Shown here piece by piece: positions 28,048-35,441 of a DNA stretch of 64,000 nucleotides (positions within the stretch are counted from its first letter, which is position 1; every line of letters begins with the position of its first letter). The position numbers and the translations under genes are program-made. This DNA is from a bacterium (GTDB lineage: Bacteria; Ratteibacteria; UBA8468; B48-G9; DTJG01): the NCBI GenBank assembly GCA_021800535.1, contig JAJYYV010000003.1, positions 1-64,000 on the forward strand. The letters are read 5' to 3'. The notes under the pieces are model-generated. The model ran no database searches. It had not been told where the DNA came from and was given only the letters and a program-made list of their open reading frames with translations.

Positions 28048-29333
28048 TTAAATTTTTCTGATTGAGATTCCTCTAAAGAATGTGTAGGAGATGTAATCTC
28101 TTTAAGTTCTTTATTAAAATATTTATTTATTACCTGCTTTACTGTATCATTTTCTTCCACCTGATATATATCTACAAAACTGTTTTTTAACATATAAAAA
28201 GATAATTCCCCTATTTGCCGGGTAAATAATATATTTAATTTATATTTAATAATATGTTTAATCACCTTAATACCTATATGTGTTTTTTCATCTAAAAATT
28301 CATTATAGAAAAAATCTTCTATTTCTACAAATTTATTTTGTAGATTAATTTTTAATATAATATAGTATGGAGCTCTTCCAAAATGTCCATAAACCTTTGA
28401 ATCTAAGTTGTTTATTTCTTTTACAGGGATAATTCCATATTCAATATTTTCTATTGCAGGTTCAATATGTATAAATATTGATTCAATATCTTTATACTCT
28501 GTTGTGATAAAATTTTCTATTTTATCTGTTAACTGGTGAGCCTGGTATAAAGGAAGTGTTGGAGAAGTTTGAATTTTACATTCTACAATTTTAAAAGGCC
28601 CTGATTGTCTGATTTTTACTTCATTTGTTCCTTTAACTCCATAAATTTCATTTATTTTTTCCTTTATTTTTTGTTGTAATTGAGGGTCCAAATTTGCATC
28701 CAACAAAACCAGAAGAGATGTCCAGGTGTTTTGAATACCAAATCTTAAAATCAGAAAAGAAATCAGAATTATAACAGTGCCTTCTATATATGGTATATGT
28801 AAAAAAGATAAATATATGCCTACAGAAACAATAATTGATGTAAAAATATCCATAAAAGATTCCTAGGCATTTATAATAAGTGCAGAAGAATTAATATTTT
28901 CACCAACCTTATATATTTTCTTAGAAATAAAAAAAGATGTAATAATGGATATTATGCTTGCAAGTATAGGCATAAAAGGAAAGGAGATGATTTTTTCTAT
29001 ATGGAAAAGTTTATTATAGCCGGTTTTTAATAGTTCAATGCCAATCCATATTACCAATAGTCCTATTATAAATGTTGCCAGGGTTTCTGCTTTAAAAAGT
29101 CCATAAGGGAATTTATCACTTTTTTTCTTTGATGCCAGCCATAGCCCAAATCCGGATATCAAAATAGCAAAAAGGTCAGTACTACTATGAAAAGCATCAG
29201 CTATTAAAATTTTGGAGTTAAAAAGAGAGCCAATAGTTCCTTTTAAAATTGCTAAAATCAAGGTAATAAACGCAGAGATAAAGGCTATTTTTTGTCCTGG
29301 TTTCAGTTTTTCTATTTTATTATCAGTATTCAT
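28041..29333 (-). pseudogene. CDF cation efflux protein fused to a NifX-like domain, split by in-frame TAG
   Basis: The two open frames 29333-28863 and 28853-28041 are one gene in the same frame, separated by TAG at 28865-28863. N-terminal half: four membrane segments with ADAFHSSTDLF (metal site). Second half: ESFMDIFTSIIV, two more segments, a ferredoxin-fold cytoplasmic dimer domain (VKIRQSGPFKIVECKI), then a NifX/NifB-type domain (KVYGHFGRAPYYIILKI). A single change (for example AAG to TAG) would explain the break. CDF proteins export divalent metals. Either inactive, or the second half is made separately from ATG 28853. Confidence 0.85.
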
Positions 29334-29343
29334 AAATTAAGTA

Positions 29344-29562
29344 TTACCGGGATAAAAATTGACGCGCCATATATGCCCCGCATTTAGGACATTTTGTTTT
29401 AAAACAAGGAACTCCTTGCTGATGAGGAACTACTGTCATGCAATTAGGACAAATACAGGTTTCTTCTGGATTAATCATTCTATGATACATAAACAGATTC
29501 CATCTTTTTCCCCTGCGAAACATTCTGCCGGGGGCACTTCTTCTATTTCCTCTAAATGGCAT
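29344..29562 (-). CDS. Small zinc-ribbon protein
   Basis: 72 residues. Arg-rich start (MPFRGNRRSAPGRMFRRGKR) and six cysteines arranged CICPNC...C....CPKC, expected to bind one zinc. The family is not known to me. It lies 3 bp from a MinD-type gene and 10 bp from the CDF gene, inside the NifX/MinD operon, so a role in that metal cluster is likely. Confidence 0.7.
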   Translation of the reverse strand: MPFRGNRRSAPGRMFRRGKRWNLFMYHRMINPEETCICPNCMTVVPHQQGVPCFKTKCPKCGAYMARQFLSR

Positions 29563-29565
29563 TTA

Positions 29566-30444
29566 TTACTCTCCAAATTTCTCCCAGATTTTTATAATTT
29601 CTTCTTTTACTTCTGTTTTATTATATTCTATTATAGTTTTACCATTTACTATTGCTTCAATAATACCTGCATCAAATTTTATTTTTCCAATCAAAGGAAT
29701 ATTATTTTTTTTACAGAATTCTTCTATTTTTGTTGACATATTTATATTTAGGTCATACTTATTTATTACAAGTTTTACCTCAGCTCCAAAATGATTGGCT
29801 ACATTTATGATTCTTTCAGCATCATGTAAACCTGAAAGTGTAGGTTCTGTTACAATTAGAGACCTATCAACTTCAGAAAGTGATGCAATTACAGGACATC
29901 CAATTCCAGGCGGTCCATCAATAATTATTAAATCGCATTTATTACTTTTTGCCAGGTTTTTTGCCTGGTTTTTTACCATAGTAACCAATTCTCCTGAATT
30001 TTCTTCGCCGATACCAAGTTTTGCATGCACAAAAGGTCCATATTTAGTATCAGATATATACCATTGTCCACTGACAGCTTTTTTAAAGTCAATAGCATTT
30101 ACAGGGCAGTTCCAGACACATACGCCGCAACCTTCGCAAGAAATATCATCAATTATGATTTTTTCAAGGTTTCCATTATGTTTTTTTATTGATTTTACAG
30201 CATCAAATCTGCATAGAAAAAAACACTTTCCGCATTTTATACATTTCTCCTGATTAATAAAAGATTTTTTTTCTCCCATAAAATCATGAGTTTCTTTTAT
30301 TATAGGATGTAATAAAAGGTATAAATCAGAAGCATCTACATCACAATCTACCATCACTTTATTCTTTGCCAGTGCTGCAAAAGCAGCAGTAAGAACAGTT
30401 TTTCCTGTTCCTCCTTTACCACTTATAATTAGTAGTTGTTTCAT
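29566..30444 (-). CDS. MinD-superfamily ATPase with two [4Fe-4S] ferredoxin motifs (copy 1)
   Basis: 292 residues. Deviant Walker A SGKGGTGKTV at about residue 8, an inserted ferredoxin with CIKCGKCFFLC and CEGCGVCVWNC plus CP, then CDLIIIDGPPGIGCPVIAS. This is the ATPase found beside NifX-like proteins in many anaerobes; probable role is ATP-dependent handling of a metal or Fe-S cofactor. A paralogue lies at 30582-31445 with a repeat element between them. Confidence 0.88.
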   Translation of the reverse strand: MKQLLIISGKGGTGKTVLTAAFAALAKNKVMVDCDVDASDLYLLLHPIIKETHDFMGEKKSFINQEKCIKCGKCFFLCRFDAVKSIKKHNGNLEKIIIDDISCEGCGVCVWNCPVNAIDFKKAVSGQWYISDTKYGPFVHAKLGIGEENSGELVTMVKNQAKNLAKSNKCDLIIIDGPPGIGCPVIASLSEVDRSLIVTEPTLSGLHDAERIINVANHFGAEVKLVINKYDLNINMSTKIEEFCKKNNIPLIGKIKFDAGIIEAIVNGKTIIEYNKTEVKEEIIKIWEKFGE

Positions 30445-30474
30445 TGTTTATTAACCCTTAAATCCTTAGAAATA

Positions 30475-30596
30475 TGTTTAAAATAAGTTTGGGTTGTCTT
30501 TGATCCGCCTAAAAGATTGGCGGAGAAAAGAGCAATCCATAACTTAAGTCTTACGTTAGTTAATATAAAAATTAACAGTGTTTACTGAATATTTAC
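30475..30596. repeat. MITE-like element, type A copy 2
   Basis: Shares TATGTTTAAAATAAGTTTG (30475-30493) and the complementary AGAGCAATCCATAACTTA (30529-30546) arm with copy 1, with a different CCGCC...GGCGG loop stem. The right end ACTGAATATTTAC (30584-30596) matches the terminal repeat; the left end is worn. The right end supplies the stop codon and last residues of the neighbouring ATPase gene. Confidence 0.75.
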
Positions 30597-31445
30597 ATTA
30601 ACCCTTTTTATTATATTTTCAAATAAATCATAAAAAATTTTTTTATATTCAGGATATTTTTCAACAATAGGAATTCCTTCAGAATAAGATAAGGCTATTT
30701 CTTTACTAAAAGGAATTTTCATAAGTATAGGGATATTTTCATCTTTACAATATTTTTCTACTTTATTATCTCCTATATCAAAACGATTAATTACCACGCA
30801 AAAAGGAATATTTAACTTTTTTACAGTTTCAACTGCCAGGATTAAATCATTTAATCCAAAAGGAGTTGGTTCTGTTACCAAGATACAAAAATCAGTTTCT
30901 TTAACAGTATTAATTACCGGGCAGGATGTTCCAGGTGGGGCATCTATAATAGTTATTTGTTGATTTTTGTTTTTTATCTGGGCGGCTGTTTTTTTTACTT
31001 GTCTTATTAGGGGAGAAGCATGGGCCTGTCCTAAATTTAAAACGCCATCCAAAAATTCAATATCGTTAATACATCTACCTATTCTTATAATGCCAAGTTC
31101 TTTGCTTTTTTCTGTAATAGCTTTTTGAGGGCAGATAAGTGCGCATCCACCACATCCATGACATAACTCTTCAAAAATTATTACCTTTTTGGGCATAACC
31201 GCAATAGCATGAAACTCACAAATTTTTCCACATTTGCCACATAGATTACATTTACTTTCATCAATAATAGGATGTAATATTTCAAAAGATTCAATTTTTT
31301 CTATTTTGGGATTTAAAAATATATGGGCATTAGGTTCTTCAACATCACAATCAAGAAACTGAATATTTCCGATGGATAATGCCAAATTAACTGCCACAGT
31401 TGTTTTTCCTGTTCCTCCTTTACCGCTTGCAACTGAAATAATCAT
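30582..31445 (-). CDS. MinD-superfamily ATPase with two [4Fe-4S] ferredoxin motifs (copy 2)
   Basis: 287 residues. SGKGGTGKTTVAVNLALS, then CNLCGKCGKIC and CHGCGGCALICP clusters, then ITIIDAPPGTSCPVINTV. Same architecture as copy 1. The last residues (VNIQ) and TAA stop fall within a repeat element, so the original C-terminus may have differed. It overlaps nothing; 8 bp from the NifX gene upstream. Confidence 0.88.
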   Translation of the reverse strand: MIISVASGKGGTGKTTVAVNLALSIGNIQFLDCDVEEPNAHIFLNPKIEKIESFEILHPIIDESKCNLCGKCGKICEFHAIAVMPKKVIIFEELCHGCGGCALICPQKAITEKSKELGIIRIGRCINDIEFLDGVLNLGQAHASPLIRQVKKTAAQIKNKNQQITIIDAPPGTSCPVINTVKETDFCILVTEPTPFGLNDLILAVETVKKLNIPFCVVINRFDIGDNKVEKYCKDENIPILMKIPFSKEIALSYSEGIPIVEKYPEYKKIFYDLFENIIKRVNVNIQ

Positions 31446-31453
31446 ATTTATCC

Positions 31454-31837
31454 CTATTTTTTATTTATTCCTGATTTGGCATCAACAGTAGAATTTTTTG
31501 TTGTTTTTAAAAGCCCCTTTTTATATTGTTTAATTGTTTCTCTTACAGTTCCGGAAATACCTGTAATTATTTCTATTCCATCTGATTGTAATGAGGTAAA
31601 AGCATTTGGTCCTACATTTCCTGTTAAAACAATTTTTACATCTTTTGATGCTATTAATTGGGCAGATTGAATACCTGCTCCACCTCTCATATTAATACTT
31701 GAGTTTTCAATTGCTTCAAATTGTAGGGTATCAGTATCTACAATAATAAAATACTGACATCTTCCAAAACGAGGGGCAACCTCAGAATCTAAATTATCAC
31801 CTTGTGAAGTAATACATATTTTTTTTTCACTATCCAT
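31454..31837 (-). CDS. NifX/NifB-type dinitrogenase cofactor-like protein (copy 1)
   Basis: 127 residues. KICITSQGDNLDSEVAPRFG, with YFIIVDTDTLQFEAIEN and IVLTGNVGPNAFTSLQ, is the Nitro_FeMo-Co domain. Such proteins bind Fe-S or molybdenum-containing cofactors. There are no nif structural genes here, so nitrogen fixation is not implied. 15 bp from the second copy; C-terminal tail is short and polar. Confidence 0.87.
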   Translation of the reverse strand: MDSEKKICITSQGDNLDSEVAPRFGRCQYFIIVDTDTLQFEAIENSSINMRGGAGIQSAQLIASKDVKIVLTGNVGPNAFTSLQSDGIEIITGISGTVRETIKQYKKGLLKTTKNSTVDAKSGINKK

Positions 31838-31852
31838 AGTTTCTCCTTTAGA

Positions 31853-32236
31853 TTAATTATTAAAATGGTCACATTCTGTTTTTTCAAGTCCATAGTCTTT
31901 TCCAGATTCAGGACTACAGGTATTATTACTGCTTTTTAGTTCATTTTTTAGGAATTTCTCTATTGTTTCATTTATCTGTCCGGTTATTCCAACAATTGTT
32001 TTGATTCCAAATTCTTCAAAGAGTGAAGCAGCCCGGGAACCCATACCTCCGCAGATGATACAATCAACATTTTTTTGGTGAAGAAATTGTGGAATAAAGC
32101 CTGGCTGATGCCCTGGATTATCTATAATTTCTTTATTTACAATCTGATTATTTTCTATATCCACGATTGTATAAGAAGGGCATCTTCCAAAATGGGCAGA
32201 TACAAAATTTTCGTCTGTAGAAATAGCTATTTTCAT
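31853..32236 (-). CDS. NifX/NifB-type dinitrogenase cofactor-like protein (copy 2)
   Basis: 127 residues. MKIAISTDENFVSAHFGRCP and IICGGMGSRAASLFEEFGIK identify the same domain as its neighbour; the CGG motif is typical of the stand-alone form. The tail has several Cys/His residues (TCSPESG...CDHF). Second gene of the operon that begins with the DUF5320 protein. Confidence 0.88.
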   Translation of the reverse strand: MKIAISTDENFVSAHFGRCPSYTIVDIENNQIVNKEIIDNPGHQPGFIPQFLHQKNVDCIICGGMGSRAASLFEEFGIKTIVGITGQINETIEKFLKNELKSSNNTCSPESGKDYGLEKTECDHFNN

Positions 32237-32281
32237 AAAATTTTCTCCTCTTTAAATTTAATTATTAGTAAACAATACCTT

Positions 32282-32322
32282 AACAGGGAAGATAGAGATT
32301 GTTTCTATCTTCCCTGTTTTTT
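32282..32322. terminator. Hairpin between DUF5320 and NifX genes
   Basis: AACAGGGAAGATAG (32282-32295) pairs perfectly with CTATCTTCCCTGTT (32305-32318). The T run follows the stem only on the + strand; for the minus-strand operon it is an intergenic stem without a U tract, so it may protect or attenuate the mRNA rather than end it. Confidence 0.6.
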
Positions 32323-32669
32323 CACTTTTTCTCTTCAGCAGATTCAATATCCTTTATTTGCTGGTTTATTGCATCAACCTCTTCCTGCATGGCCTTAACC
32401 TGGGATTTTAAAATCTCCACCTGATTTTGTGGTGTGATATTAGAAAGGTAAGGGTAATCCATATAAGGGTATCCGCCTCCTCCATAAAATCTGCCAAAAC
32501 CTTTTCCTCTACCACGGCCAAAACCTCTTGGTCCGCCAAAACCAAAACCTAATCCTCTGCCTGGTATAGGATTCATATAACCAGGGACAGAATATCCTGA
32601 ACAATAACCAGCTCCTCTGCCTGTTCTTGATCCTAAACCCATTGGACCTGTTCCATCTCCAAATGGCAT
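32322..32669 (-). CDS. DUF5320-family Gly/Arg-rich protein
   Basis: 115 residues from ATG 32669, which follows GAGGAGGTGAGTG; the longer frame upstream runs into fur. Starts MPFGDGTGPMGLGSRTGRGA, the DUF5320 signature, then a Gly/Tyr/Phe-rich middle and a C-terminal coiled coil (ILKSQVKAMQEEVDAINQQI). It regularly accompanies NifX and MinD-ferredoxin genes; function unknown. A Fur box lies 24 bp upstream. Confidence 0.85.
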   Translation of the reverse strand: MPFGDGTGPMGLGSRTGRGAGYCSGYSVPGYMNPIPGRGLGFGFGGPRGFGRGRGKGFGRFYGGGGYPYMDYPYLSNITPQNQVEILKSQVKAMQEEVDAINQQIKDIESAEEKK

Positions 32670-32692
32670 ATCACTCACCTCCTCTTTACTAT

Positions 32693-32711
32693 GCAAATGA
32701 TTATCATTTTC
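32693..32711. promoter_or_regulatory. fur box: Fur box upstream of DUF5320-NifX-MinD operon
   Basis: GCAAATGATTATCATTTTC fits the 19-bp Fur consensus. It lies between the fur stop and the DUF5320 start, so the operon can be controlled by the adjacent Fur-family regulator. Confidence 0.68.
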
Positions 32712-32730
32712 ATTAAATTCTAAAAAAATT

Positions 32731-33207
32731 TTATTTAATTTCCTTCTGGCATTTTTCACATAATCCATAAAACAAAATCTGATGTCCTGATATCTTAAAA
32801 TTAAATTTTTCAGATAAACCCTTCTCTGTTTCTTTTAATAATTCAATCTCTTTATCAATAAAATCTGTATAATCAATAGCTCTTTTACAATTTGTGCATA
32901 TCAGATGATGGTGATGTCTTGTTCCTTTTGGTCCCTGTGATAATTCATATCTGGCTCTTCCATCTCCAAAATCAAATTTAAATACAAGGCCTGTGTTAGT
33001 CAGAATCTCTAATGTTCTATAAACTGTTGTAAGTCCAATGTTGGGATATAAAGAATGAACCTTAAAATATATTTCTTCTGCACTTAAGTGTTTATCTGAA
33101 TTAGCAAGAACATTAAGAATAATATTTCTTCCCATTGTTAATTTATAGCCACAGCCTCTAAATTTCCCGTACAACCATATCTGTCCGTTTCTTTGCCTAT
33201 TATGCAT
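32731..33207 (-). CDS. fur: Fur-family metal-responsive repressor
   Basis: 158 residues. Winged helix with SAEEIYFKVHSLYPNIGLTT and VYRTLEILTNTGLV; metal-site HHHHLICTNCKRAIDY and C-terminal CEKC. Size and motifs fit Fur/Zur/PerR; the particular metal cannot be read off. A Fur box precedes its own start, implying autoregulation. It is divergent from nothing; the DUF5320 operon follows it in the same direction. Confidence 0.92.
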   Translation of the reverse strand: MHNRQRNGQIWLYGKFRGCGYKLTMGRNIILNVLANSDKHLSAEEIYFKVHSLYPNIGLTTVYRTLEILTNTGLVFKFDFGDGRARYELSQGPKGTRHHHHLICTNCKRAIDYTDFIDKEIELLKETEKGLSEKFNFKISGHQILFYGLCEKCQKEIK

Positions 33208-33233
33208 AATTGGTTTCTCTTTTTATATTGTAT

Positions 33234-33252
33234 GAAAATGATTACCATTTCC
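33234..33252. promoter_or_regulatory. fur box: Fur box upstream of fur
   Basis: GAAAATGATTACCATTTCC, 27 bp before the fur start, matches the Fur consensus with two weak positions. Confidence 0.65.
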
Positions 33253-33301
33253 ATTATAGTTATACCTTTTAAAATTTATTTTGTCAATAGTTGTATAAAA
33301 T

Positions 33302-33880
33302 TTAAAGTTTTCGTATAATTTCTTCACACATAACAATAATATCTTCAAATTCAAAAACACTATAAATATTTGGAGTGAAAACAACCTTGACATCCGGAGG
33401 GAATTCTTCACTTGCAGGATAAATTATAAAAATAACATAAATTTTAGGCAATACTATAAATTTTACTGAAAAATCTGAAATATTTATAGGTTGCCCATTT
33501 AAATCTTTGGATTTATTAAAAATTTCCTGAGGGGTTTTGCCAAATTTTTCAATCAGGGGTTTATAAATTCTTAAATAAATATGAGGAGAATATAGTTGTC
33601 CTGATATATTATCTTTAAATCCTATAGCCTCACTAATATCATTTTCTTTTATATCTGGTTTAACTTTACTAAGATAATGAAGTATTAAAATTTTTTCTCT
33701 ATTTGTTAGTTTTTCATCTAAAAATTTTATATCAGGATACTGAATGGAACATGCTTTACCAAAATATTCCACTTCTAAAATATTATTTATTTTATCCCAT
33801 TTTACTCCTGGATTTAAAGCAATCTGTTCAGGAGGAAATTGTTTTAAATTTTCAATACCAAGTTCAAGTGCAGTTGCCAT
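33302..33880 (-). CDS. DUF3786-domain protein
   Basis: 192 residues. KVVFTPNIYSVFEFEDIIVM followed by CEEIIRKL at the end, and a middle LPKIYVIFIIYPASEEFPPD stretch, match DUF3786 as I know it, a family of anaerobes often near corrinoid or Fe-S genes. No transmembrane segments. Stands between fur and the TSUP permease. Function unknown. Confidence 0.7.
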   Translation of the reverse strand: MATALELGIENLKQFPPEQIALNPGVKWDKINNILEVEYFGKACSIQYPDIKFLDEKLTNREKILILHYLSKVKPDIKENDISEAIGFKDNISGQLYSPHIYLRIYKPLIEKFGKTPQEIFNKSKDLNGQPINISDFSVKFIVLPKIYVIFIIYPASEEFPPDVKVVFTPNIYSVFEFEDIIVMCEEIIRKL

Positions 33881-33978
33881 ATTTTATTTTTAAAAGTCTC
33901 TTTTTAAAATCGGTTAATATTTATTTATAATAGTGTGCTATAAAAAAAAGTTTATGTCAATCCTGTGTATGAGTTGAG

Positions 33979-34731
33979 TTAAAATACATTTTTACAGATT
34001 AAAATAATAGCTACTATTACTGAAATTATTCCGAATATTTTACCAATGGATTTTGAATCAAGTTTTTTTGCCATAAATCTGGACCCGAGTTGACTGCCTA
34101 TAATAACTGATATTAAACAAAAAATCCATACCGGCCAATTGGGTTTGGCTGTAGTAAAAAGATGAGAAATAAATCCTGAAGTTCCTGAAAGGGTAACAAC
34201 AAAACTTGAAGTTGCAACAGCAATTTTGGGGAATAGTCCAATTATAAAAAGTATCGGAACAACAAAATTCCCAGCGCCTCTTCCTAATAATCCAGTGAAA
34301 AAACCTAAGATACTTCCTGAAATAATTCCCAGGATAATTTTAAATTTTAAAGACATATTTACATTTTTTTGCGGTTTCCATTCTGAAAGCATTAAAATAC
34401 CAGCACCCAGTGTAAAAAGTGCAAAAATAAAAATTATAGGCTTTGTTGGTATACCTATATTTGCCCATGTGCCTATAGGGGCAAATATAACCATGGCAAG
34501 TCCAAAAGGTAGAGCCATTTTCCAGTTAATAAGTTTATTTTTTGCATAGATAATAGATGCTGAAAGTGTTGTGGCAATATTTAAAAGCATACCCAATGGA
34601 ATAGCCTGTGTTTTAAAATTCATTCCCAACCAGAATAAAATAGGTATATAAAGTTGTCCTCCACCCATTCCAAGGATGGAAAAAACAAAAGAAATAAATA
34701 AAAACATTATTGGAGTAAAATAAATAGTCAT
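33979..34731 (-). CDS. TauE/SafE (TSUP) family permease
   Basis: 250 residues, about eight membrane segments. SFVFSILGMGGGQLYIPILF and GFFTGLLGRGAGNFVVPILF are the duplicated TSUP repeats. Members export sulfite or organosulfur anions. An ArsR-type palindrome lies 33 bp upstream, grouping it with acr3 and the efflux operon. Confidence 0.88.
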   Translation of the reverse strand: MTIYFTPIMFLFISFVFSILGMGGGQLYIPILFWLGMNFKTQAIPLGMLLNIATTLSASIIYAKNKLINWKMALPFGLAMVIFAPIGTWANIGIPTKPIIFIFALFTLGAGILMLSEWKPQKNVNMSLKFKIILGIISGSILGFFTGLLGRGAGNFVVPILFIIGLFPKIAVATSSFVVTLSGTSGFISHLFTTAKPNWPVWIFCLISVIIGSQLGSRFMAKKLDSKSIGKIFGIISVIVAIILICKNVF

Positions 34732-34763
34732 AAATAAATTATAAATAAAAATTATCTTGTTTA

Positions 34764-34785
34764 TATATGCTTAATGTTACATATA
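34764..34785. promoter_or_regulatory. ArsR-type palindromic operator, TSUP gene
   Basis: Half sites TATATGC and TTACATATA in a 22-bp near-palindrome, 33 bp upstream of the ATG at 34731. Fourth member of the set at 21863, 23100 and 24918. Confidence 0.6.
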
Positions 34786-34846
34786 TTAGAAGTATTTTTA
34801 CAGTATGTCAATTTTTTTAAAAAAAGATTTCTGAAAAATTTATATA

Positions 34847-34943
34847 ATAAGTTTGGATTGTCTTTAAATCTTTATTTGAGTATTGGTAGTTATAAAGAGA
34901 TAAAGAGCAATCCACAACTTATTTCTTACTTTAGAATAAGTAA
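34847..34943. repeat. MITE-like element, type A copy 3 (worn)
   Basis: ATAAGTTTGGATTGTCTTT (34847-34865) is complementary to AAAGAGCAATCCACAACTTA (34902-34921); TTCTTACTTTAG follows as in copies 1 and 2. The outer terminal repeats are not recognisable. It lies in the gap between the TSUP and ferredoxin genes. Confidence 0.7.
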
Positions 34944-34997
34944 ATTATATAATTTCTATTTTAATAATGACTTTGACTTTTTTAGAAATTGTTACAA

Positions 34998-35315
34998 TTA
35001 CATTTTTTTATTCCAGAGATAAGGTGAAATTTCAGATTGTGTTTGAGAGTGTTTTTTTAATGGTTTTAAAGAAATATGACTATAGGAATTTATTTTTGTT
35101 TGGCATGCAAGAACCCATCCTTTATTTACTGTATCTCCCATGGTTGAAACAGAACCTGAAAGAATTTCCACTCTGCATTTTCCGCATATTCCTTTCCCTG
35201 CACAGGGAAGATCAAAATTAATACATGCTTTTTTAATTGCAGTACTTATTTTGGTTCCTTCCGGGACTTCTATTTCTATATTATCCGGTTCAAAGAGAAC
35301 TTTTACATTTTTCAT
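34998..35315 (-). CDS. [2Fe-2S] ferredoxin, possibly a stub of a corrinoid-activating protein
   Basis: 105 residues from ATG 35315; the longer upstream frame has no site. Cluster cysteines C38, C44, C47 and C71 in PCAGKGICGKCRVE and VLACQT are all present. The sequence resembles the N-terminal ferredoxin of RACo-type (DUF4445) ATPases, whose remaining 400-500 residues are absent here. It may be a working single-domain ferredoxin or a truncated gene. Confidence 0.72.
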   Translation of the reverse strand: MKNVKVLFEPDNIEIEVPEGTKISTAIKKACINFDLPCAGKGICGKCRVEILSGSVSTMGDTVNKGWVLACQTKINSYSHISLKPLKKHSQTQSEISPYLWNKKM

Positions 35316-35441
35316 GATTTTTATATTATAATTATAATATTTTGAAGTCAATAAATTTGATTTTCTTTGCTTAGAAGTTGGTTTTATGGTATTCTTTAAA
35401 TAAATAAAAAATTTATAATAAAACAAAAAGTAGGAGGATAT

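Noticed and set aside
29795-30253. Long frame on the + strand opposite the MinD-ferredoxin gene
   Set aside because: Entirely within the coding region of the ATPase, no ribosome site, low-complexity hydrophobic translation.
30451-32236. Nitrogen fixation cluster
   Set aside because: NifX-like domains and MinD-ferredoxin proteins occur without nitrogenase in many anaerobes; no nifHDK, nifE/N or nifB core is present.
34774-35221. Two overlapping + strand frames between the TSUP and ferredoxin genes
   Set aside because: They run through a repeat element and the antisense of the ferredoxin; Phe/Tyr/Asn-rich translations are typical of AT-rich non-coding DNA.
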